Assembly: GCA_000378885.1 (NCBI GenBank)
Contig: KB900456.1
Coordinates: 420,708 to 484,707, forward strand
DNA: 64,000 nucleotides
Reading direction: 5' to 3'
Source: an actinobacterium SCGC AAA044-N04
Lineage (GTDB): Bacteria > Actinomycetota > Actinomycetes > Nanopelagicales > Nanopelagicaceae
This document shows positions 9,524 through 19,620 of the stretch, piece by piece. The position numbers were made by a program, and so were the translations under genes. The stretch's first letter is position 1, and each line of letters starts with the position of its first letter. Under the pieces are notes generated by a model, which worked only from the letters and a program-made list of their open reading frames with translations, made no database searches and was not told where the DNA came from.

Positions 9524-9596
9524 AGCGGACGACCGGGTTCGAACCGGCGACCTGAACCTTGGCAAGGTTCCGCGCTACCAACTGCGCTACGTCCGC
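9524..9596 (-). tRNA. tRNA-Gly (GCC)
   Basis: Minus strand GCGGACG...AACCT-TGCCAAG-GTT...GGTTCGAACC...CGTCCGC-T; anticodon GCC. Confidence 0.95.
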
Positions 9597-9665
9597 GAGG
9601 AGGGCAAATCTATCGTAGGTGAGGCCATAGCGCCAAAGTGGGAATTCAATGACTACCGTTACCTT

Positions 9666-10655
9666 GTGAGTTCATCGAAGAATGCGCCTGTTTTCTGGAT
9701 GAATGGGCGTTTGGCAACTGGCCTTTCGCAGGTTTCAAATGAACCATCGTGTTTAGCCGATGGGGGATTCTGGGCAGTCTCAACAACTTTTGAAGGTGAG
9801 TTTCAAGCTTTTAAGTTTGATGAAGTGAGAGAAGCAGAATTTCTAACTACGCCCTGGCGCACAATAGAAGGCCAATGGTCAAGTAGTTTGAGTGAAAGTG
9901 AATATGTTTCTTATGTAAAAAAAGTGCAGGAACACATTGCACAAGGCTGGGTCTATCAAGTTAACGCGTGCAGGGAAATCTCTATCGATGTGGAAGTTGA
10001 AAATCTGCGTGGTCTGTTTGCAAAGATCCTTGAAGGCAATCCTGCGCCGTGGGCCTGCTATTTAGAAGCACCGGGAACCAATATCGCATCTGCCTCACCT
10101 GAACTCTTTCTTAAGCGAGAAGGCAAGCGAATTCGCACGTCACCAATCAAGGGCACAGCTCCCGTTGGCACAGTTGATTTTGGAATTAAGGACAGAGCTG
10201 AGAACGTCATGATTGTTGATTTGATGCGAAATGATTTGGGGCAAATATGTAAGAGCGGAAGCGTGAGCGTTCCGCGATTGCTATCAACTGAAGCTCATCC
10301 TGGCCTTGTGCATTTAGTTTCAGATATAGAAGGCGAACTCAAAGATGAGGTTACTTGGGCCGAAATCTTCACTCGCTTGAGTCCACCAGGATCAATAAGT
10401 GGAGCCCCTAAATCATCTGCCGTCTCTGTCATAAAAGAAAATGAAGGAAAGCGCGGGCCGTATTGCGGTGCGTTGGGTTGGGTTCAGGGGGATAGGTGTG
10501 AACTATCAGTGGCAATCCGAATCTTCTATAAAGATGACAAGTTGCGATTTGGTACAGGTGCTGGAATCACGTGGGCCAGTGTGGCAAAGGATGAGTGGGA
10601 AGAAACTCAACTTAAAGCAAGACGTCTAGTCTCACTAGCTGGCGGTGATTTATGA
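9666..10655 (+). CDS. pabB: Aminodeoxychorismate/anthranilate synthase component I family
   Basis: IRTSPIKGTAP, DLMRNDLGQIC, FTRLSPPGSISGAPK motifs; GTG 9666 preceded by TACCGT-N6; the longer ORF-track start reads through the tRNA-Gly antisense. Confidence 0.88.
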   Translation: MSSSKNAPVFWMNGRLATGLSQVSNEPSCLADGGFWAVSTTFEGEFQAFKFDEVREAEFLTTPWRTIEGQWSSSLSESEYVSYVKKVQEHIAQGWVYQVNACREISIDVEVENLRGLFAKILEGNPAPWACYLEAPGTNIASASPELFLKREGKRIRTSPIKGTAPVGTVDFGIKDRAENVMIVDLMRNDLGQICKSGSVSVPRLLSTEAHPGLVHLVSDIEGELKDEVTWAEIFTRLSPPGSISGAPKSSAVSVIKENEGKRGPYCGALGWVQGDRCELSVAIRIFYKDDKLRFGTGAGITWASVAKDEWEETQLKARRLVSLAGGDL

Positions 10656-11404
10656 GAGTGATCTATAACGGTGAACTAAAAAGTATTGACGATGTGGCAG
10701 CAAGTAGTTCAGGGTGGCTAGAAGGTCAAGGAATATTCGAAACGATTAAGAGTGTTGGGAACAAGCCATTCTCTCTATCTCGCCACATTGCCAGGGCACA
10801 GCACAGCGCTTTAGCTCTTGGGATTTCGATGCCAAGCTCTGATCAGATTTCACAAGGTGTGACTGATTTGTTTGCCTCAGTTCCACAGGGTTTAGGGATG
10901 CTGCGAATTTCTTTTGATAAACACGGTAATTGGTTGGCAGTTCATATGCCATATAAGGAACAAGAGAAGAGCGCTGATGTGAGAGTGCATCCAACAGCAG
11001 TTATCGGTGATGTCCACAAAAGATTTCCATATGCCAACCGTTTAGAGATTCTTGAACAAGCCCGCCTTGCTGGCTTTGATGATGCCATTGTCATAAACCC
11101 TGACGGAAATATCTGTGAGGGATCAGTTACTAATCTAATTGTCCACATCGATGGTCGATGGGTAACACCGCCAACTACTGATGTTGTTTTACCTGGAATT
11201 ATTCGGCAGATTCTGATTGAAAATGAGCTAGTTGCCATTGAGAGCATTCCAGCGGATCGGCTAGCGGAAATCAGCTCTGCCTTCCTTATTAGTAGTTTGC
11301 GTTTATCGCATGCGATTTCATCGATTGATTCACGGCCGTTGCATCTTTCACACGCCTTCGGAGAAGAAATAAAGGCGTTGGCACATAAGTATTCGGTAGG
11401 CTAG
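10652..11404 (+). CDS. pabC: Class IV aminotransferase, aminodeoxychorismate lyase-like
   Basis: [31 protein letters not shown]; coupled to pabB. Confidence 0.82.
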   Translation: MRVIYNGELKSIDDVAASSSGWLEGQGIFETIKSVGNKPFSLSRHIARAQHSALALGISMPSSDQISQGVTDLFASVPQGLGMLRISFDKHGNWLAVHMPYKEQEKSADVRVHPTAVIGDVHKRFPYANRLEILEQARLAGFDDAIVINPDGNICEGSVTNLIVHIDGRWVTPPTTDVVLPGIIRQILIENELVAIESIPADRLAEISSAFLISSLRLSHAISSIDSRPLHLSHAFGEEIKALAHKYSVG

Positions 11405-11408
11405 CCAC
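11397..11408 (+). promoter_or_regulatory. Candidate leaderless promoter of thrS (TAGGCT-N6-ATG)
   Basis: TAGGCT at 11397-11402, ATG at 11409; overlaps the pabC stop codon. Confidence 0.6.
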
Positions 11409-13391
11409 ATGATTCAGGTAACCGTTGATGGCGCTTCGCGCTCCATTGAGGCAGATCAACGCCCAACCCACCTCTTTGCAGAAAATAAAGAGGTAGTCGT
11501 TTGCCGCATTAACGGCGTGCTCAAAGATTTGTGGACTGATCTTCAAGAAGGCGATGTCGTTGAATCTGTCTTAATCAATTCTCCTGATGGTCTCTTTGTT
11601 CTTCGCCACTCAACTGCCCACGTTATGGCACAAGCGGTGCAAGAAGTTTTCGCTGATACAAAGCTTGGAATTGGACCACCGATCAAAGATGGTTTCTATT
11701 ACGACTTTGATCCCAAGACACCTTTTAATCCCGATGATTTAATAAAGATTGAAAGTGTCATGCGCAAGATTGTTAAGGATGGACAGCGCTTTCGCCGCCG
11801 TGTTGTTTCTGAAAAGGAGGCGCTGGCTGAACTCTCACACGAGCCATATAAGTGCGAACTTATCGGCATTAAAGGTCCAGCAGGTGAAGAGGCAAGTGTT
11901 GAAGTTGGTGGAGCAGAGCTCACCATTTATGACAATTTAGGTAGAGATGGAAATCCTGTGTGGGGAGATCTTTGTAGAGGTCCTCACCTTCCATCCACAA
12001 AACACATTCCTGCATTTAAGTTAATGCGAAGTGCTGCTGCCTATTGGCGCGGATCTGAAAAGAACCGCATGCTCCAGCGCATCTATGGCACAGCGTGGCC
12101 ATCACAAGATGAACTGAACGGTCACTTAGAACTACTAGCAGAGGCTGAAAAGCGCGATCACCGCCGTCTTGGAACTGAACTTGATCTGTTTTCATTTCCA
12201 GAAGAGATTGGTTCTGGTTTAGCGGTCTTTCATCCTAAAGGCGGAATCATTCGCCGGGCGATGGAGGATTACTCACGCAAGCGCCATGAGGAAGAAGATT
12301 ACGAGTTTGTTTATTCTCCGCATTTAACCAAGGCTGCCCTGTTTGAAAAATCAGGTCACTTGGATTGGTACTCAGAGGGAATGTATCCACCGATGATCAT
12401 GGATGAAGAGCTCCATGCTGATGGAACGATTAAAAAGCCTGGCCAGCAGTACTACATGAAGCCAATGAACTGCCCGTTCCACAATCTTATTTTCCAAGCC
12501 CGTCAGCGCTCCTATCGCGAGCTTCCCCTTCGACTCTTTGAGTTTGGAACTGTTTATCGCTATGAAAAATCTGGTGTGCTACACGGCATCACTCGTGCTC
12601 GTGGCTTTACTCAAGATGATGCACATATCTATTGCACTAAAGAGCAGATGGCAGATGAATTGGATTCACTCCTAACTTTCGTTCTCAACCTTTTGCGTGA
12701 TTATGGTCTTAACGATTTCTATCTTGAGTTATCTACCAAGAACCCAGAAAAATTTGTTGGAGCAGATGCCGATTGGGAAGAAGCAACTGAGACGTTGAGA
12801 AAGGCTGCAGTTGCTCAAAAACTGGAGTTAGTTCTAGATGAGGGCGGCGCAGCGTTCTATGGACCAAAGATTTCCGTGCAGGCAAAAGATGCCATCGGTC
12901 GTACATGGCAGATGTCAACGATTCAAGTGGACTTCCAACTTCCACAACGTTTCGAACTTGAATATTCAGCTGCCGATGGATCGCGCCAACGCCCGGTAAT
13001 GATTCACCGAGCCCTCTTTGGTTCCATTGAAAGATTCTTTGGTGTGCTCACCGAGCATTACTCAGGTGCCTTCCCACCATGGCTTGCACCAGTTCAAGTA
13101 GTTGGTATTCCAGTTGCTGAAGCTTTTGCAGATTACTTAGCTGATGTCATTGCGCAGATGAAGAAGGCTGGCATTCGTGCAGAGCTAGATGCATCTGATG
13201 ATCGCATGCAGAAGAAAGTCCGTAACGCCCAAATGCAAAAGGTGCCGTTTATGGTTATTGCTGGTGAGGAAGATATGGCAGCCGGTGCTGTCTCATTCCG
13301 ATATCGCAATGGCGAACAGAAAAATGGAATTCCAATCAAAGATGCTATTTCTGAGATTCAAAAAGTAGTAGCAGAGCGCACACAGGTTTAA
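11409..13391 (+). CDS. thrS: Threonyl-tRNA synthetase
   Basis: [55 protein letters not shown]. Confidence 0.98.
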   Translation: MIQVTVDGASRSIEADQRPTHLFAENKEVVVCRINGVLKDLWTDLQEGDVVESVLINSPDGLFVLRHSTAHVMAQAVQEVFADTKLGIGPPIKDGFYYDFDPKTPFNPDDLIKIESVMRKIVKDGQRFRRRVVSEKEALAELSHEPYKCELIGIKGPAGEEASVEVGGAELTIYDNLGRDGNPVWGDLCRGPHLPSTKHIPAFKLMRSAAAYWRGSEKNRMLQRIYGTAWPSQDELNGHLELLAEAEKRDHRRLGTELDLFSFPEEIGSGLAVFHPKGGIIRRAMEDYSRKRHEEEDYEFVYSPHLTKAALFEKSGHLDWYSEGMYPPMIMDEELHADGTIKKPGQQYYMKPMNCPFHNLIFQARQRSYRELPLRLFEFGTVYRYEKSGVLHGITRARGFTQDDAHIYCTKEQMADELDSLLTFVLNLLRDYGLNDFYLELSTKNPEKFVGADADWEEATETLRKAAVAQKLELVLDEGGAAFYGPKISVQAKDAIGRTWQMSTIQVDFQLPQRFELEYSAADGSRQRPVMIHRALFGSIERFFGVLTEHYSGAFPPWLAPVQVVGIPVAEAFADYLADVIAQMKKAGIRAELDASDDRMQKKVRNAQMQKVPFMVIAGEEDMAAGAVSFRYRNGEQKNGIPIKDAISEIQKVVAERTQV

Positions 13392-13393
13392 CT

Positions 13394-13915
13394 ATGCATA
13401 TTGATGGCGCAGGAATGCCTGATGGTTGGCAACGCCTATGGGCACCTCACCGTCTTGAGTATTTACGTGGTGAAAACCGTCCATTAGAGGGAAATGAAGT
13501 TGAGTGCCCTTTTTGCCGCATTCCAACATTAAGTGATGAAGAAGGCCTTATTGTTTATCGCGGCAAGAGCGCATTTGTGGTGATGAATTTGTATCCATAT
13601 AACCCAGGACACCTTTTGGTCTGTGCCTTTAGGCACGTTGCAGACCTAACAGAATTAAGTGACGAAGAGCGAAATGAGATTTCAGCCCTATCTGCTCATG
13701 CAATGAAAACAATCCGCAAAGTTTCGGCCCCTGCAGGTTTTAATTTAGGTATGAATCAAGGCGCTATTTCAGGTGCCGGTGTTGCAGAACATATCCATCA
13801 ACATATCGTTCCCCGTTGGAGCGGTGATGCTAACTTCATGCCAATTATTGGAAAAACAAAGGTGCTACCGCAGTTACTGACTTTGACTAGAGAAGAGATT
13901 GCTGCGGCTTGGTAG
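13394..13915 (+). CDS. HIT-domain protein (AP4A phosphorylase/hydrolase-like)
   Basis: CPFCRIP, HIHQHIVPRW histidine triad. Confidence 0.92.
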   Translation: MHIDGAGMPDGWQRLWAPHRLEYLRGENRPLEGNEVECPFCRIPTLSDEEGLIVYRGKSAFVVMNLYPYNPGHLLVCAFRHVADLTELSDEERNEISALSAHAMKTIRKVSAPAGFNLGMNQGAISGAGVAEHIHQHIVPRWSGDANFMPIIGKTKVLPQLLTLTREEIAAAW

Positions 13916-13917
13916 TG

Positions 13918-14499
13918 CTAATTCAGTTCGGCTAGATATTTCTTTATAACATCAAGGCCAATTCCCTTTTCAATAACAAGTGGAATCGCAGGAAATAGAA
14001 CACCGGCAGCAAAAGCGCCTTCACCCATTGATGTGACAAGTTCTAGATACTCATCACGAAACTCCTGGACCAAAGTTTCATGCTCTGGCTCGCAAGAATT
14101 ATGCGTTGGAGGAGTTGTTGAGTAGTCGGTGATGATCATGTCTGAAAGTGAAATGAGAGCTCTCGGTGAGCCGTCATCATCATGGAGAACCAAATAGGGC
14201 GTGGCTATCTGATCAAAGACTCGATTAGCCAACATTACCGCATCATCAAAGTCGGCGTTGTTACCGTCTAAGTGGGTAACAACAATCATTCGTGGTGTTA
14301 AAAACTCATCAAAGGACTGCCATTGTTCAATTGTTGTTTGGTCGATTCCAGTATTGGGATTTACAACAAAAAGTGCGCAGGAAATATCTCCATTGGCGCC
14401 ACTGCCAAGTGTTGCCCCTAGCGCTGAGGCAACTTCGCCGGGGTTGGCTGAAGGGTGGCCAATGACGCAGAGATTGAGGGGCGATGTGGGATTCTGCAC
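13918..14499 (-). CDS. Degenerate EF-G2/FusA2-like G-domain remnant (pseudo-GTPase), 193 aa
   Basis: CALFVVNPNTGIDQTTIEQW..PRMIVVTHLDGNNADFDDAV resembles the EF-G G4 region (VVDAVEGVxxQTxxxW..PrxVxxxKLD..RADF); no GK[ST] P-loop, no DTPG, no domains II-V. Confidence 0.65.
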   Translation of the reverse strand: MQNPTSPLNLCVIGHPSANPGEVASALGATLGSGANGDISCALFVVNPNTGIDQTTIEQWQSFDEFLTPRMIVVTHLDGNNADFDDAVMLANRVFDQIATPYLVLHDDDGSPRALISLSDMIITDYSTTPPTHNSCEPEHETLVQEFRDEYLELVTSMGEGAFAAGVLFPAIPLVIEKGIGLDVIKKYLAELN

Positions 14500-14511
14500 T
14501 GGGTCAGCCTA
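14500..14511 (-). promoter_or_regulatory. Candidate leaderless promoter of the EF-G2-like gene (TAGGCT-N6-GTG)
   Basis: Minus strand TAGGCT-GACCCA-GTG. Confidence 0.6.
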
Positions 14512-14523
14512 CGATGTGCAGTG

Positions 14524-15123
14524 ATGCTAAGTCGCTCTTTAAAACCAGCGGTTACGAGATTAATAACACCCGTAGCCGCCTTTGCGCTGCGTATTGGGAT
14601 AACTCCAAATGCAGTCACATGGGTTGGAGCTGTGGGAGTAATTGCATCAGCGCTGTTTTTCTATCCGCGCGGGGATTTTTTTCTTGGAACTGCTGTGATA
14701 GCCATCTTTGCTTTAAGTGATCTCTTTGATGGCACGATGGCTCGAATCTCCAAAGCCGGAGCTAGCGCATGGGGAAGTTTCCTCGATTCGACCACTGATC
14801 GCTTAACAGACTCAGCGATTTTGCTGGGCGTGAGTATCTTTTTGATCAATAAATCAGATGCATTGAGTTTTGTTGTCATTGCAACTTTGGTGACGGGAAT
14901 GCTTGTTCCCTACATACGTGCTAAAGCTGAAAGCTTTGGCATTGAATGCAGTGGAGGAATAGCAGAGCGCACAGAACGGTTAATTATTGCAATGTCTGCA
15001 ATTGCACTAGATGGTCTAGGGGTTCCATATGTTTTGGCCATCGGAATGTGGCTACTTGCATTTCTGGGAGCAATAACAGTTGTGCAACGGATGCTCATTG
15101 TTCGTAAGGCTTTCAAAGGATGA
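14524..15123 (+). CDS. pgsA: CDP-alcohol phosphatidyltransferase, phosphatidylinositol phosphate synthase-like
   Basis: SDLFDGTMARISKAGASAWGSFLDSTTDRLTD CDP-alcohol phosphotransferase motif; cluster with patA/pimA. Confidence 0.9.
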   Translation: MLSRSLKPAVTRLITPVAAFALRIGITPNAVTWVGAVGVIASALFFYPRGDFFLGTAVIAIFALSDLFDGTMARISKAGASAWGSFLDSTTDRLTDSAILLGVSIFLINKSDALSFVVIATLVTGMLVPYIRAKAESFGIECSGGIAERTERLIIAMSAIALDGLGVPYVLAIGMWLLAFLGAITVVQRMLIVRKAFKG

Positions 15124-16004
15124 TCCAAACTTTAAGTGCTTGGGGATATTTTGCAGCCTGGCGGATTCTTCGTTGGCTACCTGAAAACTTTGTCTACTCC
15201 AGAGCTAATGCAGTTGCTGACTACATTGTGAAGCGAAATGGAAAGAGCGTTGCCCGCTTGCGCTCAAACCTTGCGCGCACTCAACCTGATATTACGGCTC
15301 TTGATTTAGATTTGCTTGTCTATCGCGCAATGCGATCAGCACTTCGATATTGGTGTGACACTTTTAGATTTCCTGATTGGTCGACGCAGCGAATCCTGGG
15401 AACCGTCACGATCAATGATGAAAGTATTTTGATGGACGCCGTAGCTGCTGGAACTGGCGCAATTGTTACGTTGCCGCACTGTGGAAATTATGATCACGCC
15501 GCCGCTTACTTCTGTGCGCGCGGAGCCAAGATTGTCACGGTCGCCGAACACTTAAAGCCAGAGAAGTTGTTTAAGAAGTTCATGCAATATCGCTCAGACT
15601 TTGGCATGGAGTCACTACCTCTAGATGGTCGAGTTATTCCAACGCTGATGCAGCGCATTAGGAGTGGTTGTGTTATTGCACTAGCTGCTGATCGTGATCT
15701 ATCTAAATCTGGAATCAATGTGAATTTCTTTGGTGGACCAGCCAGAATGCCTGCAGGTCCAGCCCTTCTAGCAATTCGTACAGGTGCACCCTTAATTAGT
15801 GCCTACGTTTCATACACTCCAACTGGAATTCATATTGATTTCACACGTATTGAATTGCCCACCCAAGGAACTGAGACAGAGAAGGTGGCAGCACTTGTTC
15901 AAAGGAGTGCCGATCTATTTGCAGAAGGTATTGCTAAGTACCCACACGATTGGCACATGATGCAACGTATTTGGATTGATGGCGATTTTAAGGATCGCGA
16001 CTAA
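15120..16004 (+). CDS. patA: Phosphatidylinositol mannoside acyltransferase (LpxL/HtrB-like)
   Basis: TLPHCGNYDHAAAYF, acyltransferase motifs; between pgsA and pimA. Confidence 0.85.
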   Translation: MIQTLSAWGYFAAWRILRWLPENFVYSRANAVADYIVKRNGKSVARLRSNLARTQPDITALDLDLLVYRAMRSALRYWCDTFRFPDWSTQRILGTVTINDESILMDAVAAGTGAIVTLPHCGNYDHAAAYFCARGAKIVTVAEHLKPEKLFKKFMQYRSDFGMESLPLDGRVIPTLMQRIRSGCVIALAADRDLSKSGINVNFFGGPARMPAGPALLAIRTGAPLISAYVSYTPTGIHIDFTRIELPTQGTETEKVAALVQRSADLFAEGIAKYPHDWHMMQRIWIDGDFKDRD

Positions 16005-17188
16005 TGCTTACTAAGAAACTCAAAATTGGAATTGTTTGCCCTTATGGCTGGGACACACCGGGTGGTGTGCAAAACCACGTTCGCGATTTAGCTGAGTTTC
16101 TGATTAGCGCCGGACACAGCGTTTCTGTTTTGGCCCCTGCCATAGATGAAGATCAGTTACCTGACTATGCCGTCAGTGCAGGCAAACCTATTTCCATTCC
16201 ATATAACGGTGCAATTGCTCGTGTTCTATTTGGTCCTATTGCATATGCGCGAGTTCGCCAATGGATTGCCAACGGGGAGTTTGATCTGTTGCATTTGCAT
16301 GAACCTGCAATCCCATCAATCTCACTTCTGGCGTGCTGGGCAGCTGAGGGTCCAATGGTGGGAACTTTTCATGCCGCAGCAAAGCGACAGAAAGTTATCT
16401 TTGCTATTGGTCCAATTCTTGAACCTGCAATTGAGAAACTCTCGGCCCGCATTGCTGTATCAGAGGCGGCTCGCTTAACTCTTACCGATCACCTTGATAC
16501 AGATGCGATTGTTGTGCCTAATGGAATTTATGCCAAAAGATATTCAGCAGGAACTTTCCAGGAGAAATGGGCTGGAAATACCATTGGTTTTATTGGTCGC
16601 TTTGAGGAACCACGCAAAGGTTTGCAAGTACTTGTAGATGCACTTCCCATCATTACTCGCTTTGCACCTGATGTGAAAGTTTTCGTTGCAGGACCAGGGA
16701 ATCCAAAAGAGTTTGAGAAAGAGATAGATCCCCAATTGCGCGATCGTTTTGAATTTCTGGGAAGAATCTCTGAACAAGAGAAGGCAGATTTCATGTCATC
16801 GGTTTCACTCTATGTCGCACCCAATACTGGCGGAGAGTCATTTGGAATTATCTTGGCTGAAGCTCTGGCCGGCGGTGCTTGCGTGGTTGCTAGCGATATT
16901 CCAGCTTTTGATTCGCTTTTAGGTGGGGGAGAGTTCGGTGCTCTCTTTGAATCTGAAAATTCGACTGACTTGGCAAAGGTTGTAATAGATTTGCTTCGCG
17001 ATGAGAATAAGCGCAAAGAGCTAGCTATTGCAGGAAAAACGCACGCCCAAATTTTTGATTGGGATGTAGTGGCGCAGCAGATCTTTTCAATTTATGAGAT
17101 GGCAATTGTTGGTGGAAATGGAGTTTCATTAAGTTCTGATGGACGTGCCTGGGGCCGTTTCCTCTCACGTGATGAGGAGAAAAAGTGA
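16004..17188 (+). CDS. pimA: GT4 mannosyltransferase PimA-like
   Basis: GGVQNHVRDLAEFL, GRFEEPRKGLQVLVDALP, GGESFGIILAEALAGG. Confidence 0.9.
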   Translation: MLTKKLKIGIVCPYGWDTPGGVQNHVRDLAEFLISAGHSVSVLAPAIDEDQLPDYAVSAGKPISIPYNGAIARVLFGPIAYARVRQWIANGEFDLLHLHEPAIPSISLLACWAAEGPMVGTFHAAAKRQKVIFAIGPILEPAIEKLSARIAVSEAARLTLTDHLDTDAIVVPNGIYAKRYSAGTFQEKWAGNTIGFIGRFEEPRKGLQVLVDALPIITRFAPDVKVFVAGPGNPKEFEKEIDPQLRDRFEFLGRISEQEKADFMSSVSLYVAPNTGGESFGIILAEALAGGACVVASDIPAFDSLLGGGEFGALFESENSTDLAKVVIDLLRDENKRKELAIAGKTHAQIFDWDVVAQQIFSIYEMAIVGGNGVSLSSDGRAWGRFLSRDEEKK

Positions 17189-17688
17189 AGAGTGGCTTAA
17201 CTATTGGGTTTCTAGTACTTGTTGGAATTTGGTATCTCTCATTTTCAGCCACGCGCCTTGATCGTCTGCACCATCGCGTTGAAACAAGTTGGGCAAACCT
17301 TGATGTGTTGCTTCAGAAAAGGGCAGCTATTGCACTTGAAATTGCGCACAGCGATTTAGCAGATCCTGCTTCATCTTTGTTGTTAACGGGAGCTGCTTAT
17401 CAAGCTCGGGATGCAGATGTGAAGAACAGATCAATGGCAGAGAGTGGGTTATCTGGCGCCTTGGGCCTACTCATCTCCGATGGTTTAGCGCATGCATCTG
17501 AATCAGAACAAGCTCTTTTGCAAGAACTATCTGCTTTAACGGCCAAAATTCGTGTGGCAATATCAATACACACTGATGCTGTTTCATCCACGCAAATGGT
17601 GCGCCGAAAGTTCGTAGTCAGGACTTTTAGATTGGCTGGTACGGCGCCACTTCCAGTTACCTATGAGTTTGAATCTGATGTTCTTTAA
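17185..17688 (+). CDS. LemA-like single-TM membrane protein
   Basis: N-terminal TM then RLDRLHHRVETSWANLDVLLQKRAAI resembling LemA. Confidence 0.6.
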   Translation: MKSGLTIGFLVLVGIWYLSFSATRLDRLHHRVETSWANLDVLLQKRAAIALEIAHSDLADPASSLLLTGAAYQARDADVKNRSMAESGLSGALGLLISDGLAHASESEQALLQELSALTAKIRVAISIHTDAVSSTQMVRRKFVVRTFRLAGTAPLPVTYEFESDVL

Positions 17689-18682
17689 GCGCATATCAAT
17701 CGCTGCTGCAACACTCTTACTATTAACTGGGTGTTCGGCTATTTCAGATTTGTTGCCTCAAGCGGCCGAAACCAATGTGCTTAGTGGTCGTGAAGGCCTT
17801 AACGGACCAGTTCTAGCCGTCAAGATAGATGATACAAATGCTGCGCATCCACAAATTGGTTTAGAAGATGCTGATGTTGTTTACATTGAGCAAGTAGAAG
17901 GCGGATTGACACGTCTTGCAGCTATCTTCTCATCGCGCATTCCAGAGCGCGTTGGACCTGTTCGTAGTGCGCGCATCTCTGATATGGATATTTTGAAACA
18001 ATATGGTCGAGTGGCTTTTGCATACAGCGGTGCCCAAAAGAAACTGCTGCCAGTTATAGAAGCTGCGAATCTACAAAATCTGGGAGCACAATCGCAACCA
18101 CCATCTATATACACAACTGATCCCAATCGAGTGCCACCTGTGGCAATGGTCTTGCGTGCAGATCTATTAATGGCAAAAGTAGTTGAGAAGAACTACCAAA
18201 TAACCTCTGCCAAAAATGTTGGTTGGAGCTTTAGTAAAGCACCAGAAGGTGGCAAGCCGACACAATCGGTCATCATGCATTGGCCAGCAGCTAGATATAG
18301 CGCAGAGTGGTCTGAGTCGGAGTCACGCTGGTTACTTTCGCACAATTCCACTCTTGATGTTGCAGATTCGGGAAAAACACTTGGACCTACAACTCTGGTG
18401 ATTCAGATGGTTTCCATTACTGATTCTGAGTATCACGACAAAGTGGGCGGCGTAACTCCCTTCTCACAAACCGTTGGAACCGGTCGCGGATTCATTTTGC
18501 GGGATGGCAAAACTTTCACAGCCCTTTGGAGCAGGCCAACAGATGCTGATGGCACTACATGGACTTTGGCCGATGGAAGTGAAATAAGATTTGCCCCGGG
18601 CCAAATTTGGGTAGCTCTAACCGATACCAAGCCTGATTTCACCTATTTATCTGCGAGCGCGAAGCCCACAAAGACAAAGTAG
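17678..18682 (+). CDS. DUF3048-type lipoprotein (YerB-like)
   Basis: LLLLTGCSA lipobox; VAVKIDDTNAAHPQIGLEDADVVYIEQVEGGLTRLAAIFSS, GPVRSARISDMDILKQY. Confidence 0.85.
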   Translation: MFFKRISIAAATLLLLTGCSAISDLLPQAAETNVLSGREGLNGPVLAVKIDDTNAAHPQIGLEDADVVYIEQVEGGLTRLAAIFSSRIPERVGPVRSARISDMDILKQYGRVAFAYSGAQKKLLPVIEAANLQNLGAQSQPPSIYTTDPNRVPPVAMVLRADLLMAKVVEKNYQITSAKNVGWSFSKAPEGGKPTQSVIMHWPAARYSAEWSESESRWLLSHNSTLDVADSGKTLGPTTLVIQMVSITDSEYHDKVGGVTPFSQTVGTGRGFILRDGKTFTALWSRPTDADGTTWTLADGSEIRFAPGQIWVALTDTKPDFTYLSASAKPTKTK

Positions 18683-18720
18683 GATGTTCCCCTACACAGG
18701 CGAAGGTGAGTAAAGAGTAA

Positions 18721-19608
18721 ATGTCAGAAGTAAAAGGCACAGGACGAGTAAAGCGCGGTATGGCAGAGATGCTCAAGGGCGGCGTCATCATGGATGTCGT
18801 TAACGCTGAGCAGGCAAAGATTGCCGAAGATGCAGGCGCAGTTGCTGTCATGGCTCTTGAGCGCGTACCTGCAGATATCCGTGCACAAGGCGGAGTAGCT
18901 CGTATGTCAGATCCTGACATGATCGAAAAGATTCAAGCATCAGTCTCAATCCCTGTTATGGCTAAAGCCCGCATTGGCCATTTTGTTGAAGCTAAAGTTT
19001 TGCAATCACTCGGTGTTGATTACATCGATGAGTCAGAAGTTCTCACTCCTGCTGATTATGAAAACCATATTGATAAGTGGGATTTCACGGTTCCATTCGT
19101 ATGTGGTGCTACAAATCTAGGAGAAGCACTTCGCCGTATTAACGAAGGCGCTGCAATGATTCGCTCTAAGGGTGAGGCTGGCACAGGCGATGTTTCAAAT
19201 GCCATGCAACACATGCGCAAGATTGGCGGAGAAATTCGTCGCCTTTCTTCAATGCGCGAAGACGAACTCTATGTTGCAGCCAAAGAGCTCCAAGCTCCTT
19301 ATGAATTAGTGAAAGAAGTAGCCCAAAGTGGCAAGCTGCCAGTTGTTCTCTTTACTGCTGGCGGAATCGCAACTCCTGCCGATGCTGCGCTCATGATGGC
19401 TATGGGTGCAGATGGCGTCTTTATTGGCTCAGGTATTTTCAAATCTGGAAATCCAGCACAGCGCGCAGCTGCATGTGTGAAGGCAACGACTTTTTGGCAG
19501 GATGCAAAAGTTGTCGCCGATGCATCACGCGGTCTAGGAGAAGCAATGGTTGGTATCAACGTTGCAGATCTTCCAGCCCCACATCGTCTTGCCGATCGCG
19601 GCTGGTAG
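18721..19608 (+). CDS. pdxS: Pyridoxal 5'-phosphate synthase synthase subunit
   Basis: [46 protein letters not shown]. Confidence 0.98.
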   Translation: MSEVKGTGRVKRGMAEMLKGGVIMDVVNAEQAKIAEDAGAVAVMALERVPADIRAQGGVARMSDPDMIEKIQASVSIPVMAKARIGHFVEAKVLQSLGVDYIDESEVLTPADYENHIDKWDFTVPFVCGATNLGEALRRINEGAAMIRSKGEAGTGDVSNAMQHMRKIGGEIRRLSSMREDELYVAAKELQAPYELVKEVAQSGKLPVVLFTAGGIATPADAALMMAMGADGVFIGSGIFKSGNPAQRAAACVKATTFWQDAKVVADASRGLGEAMVGINVADLPAPHRLADRGW

Positions 19609-19620
19609 TTCACTTTCTTT

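Noticed and set aside
9372-9665. N-terminal extension of the pabB ORF in the ORF track (MNSSFYLFCYLRSERDLNPCRG...)
   Set aside because: It is antisense read-through of tRNA-Cys and tRNA-Gly; the GTG at 9666 with TACCGT-N6 is a better start
11405-11408. Possible T-box or threonine attenuator upstream of thrS
   Set aside because: pabC ends 4 nt before the thrS start; no leader exists
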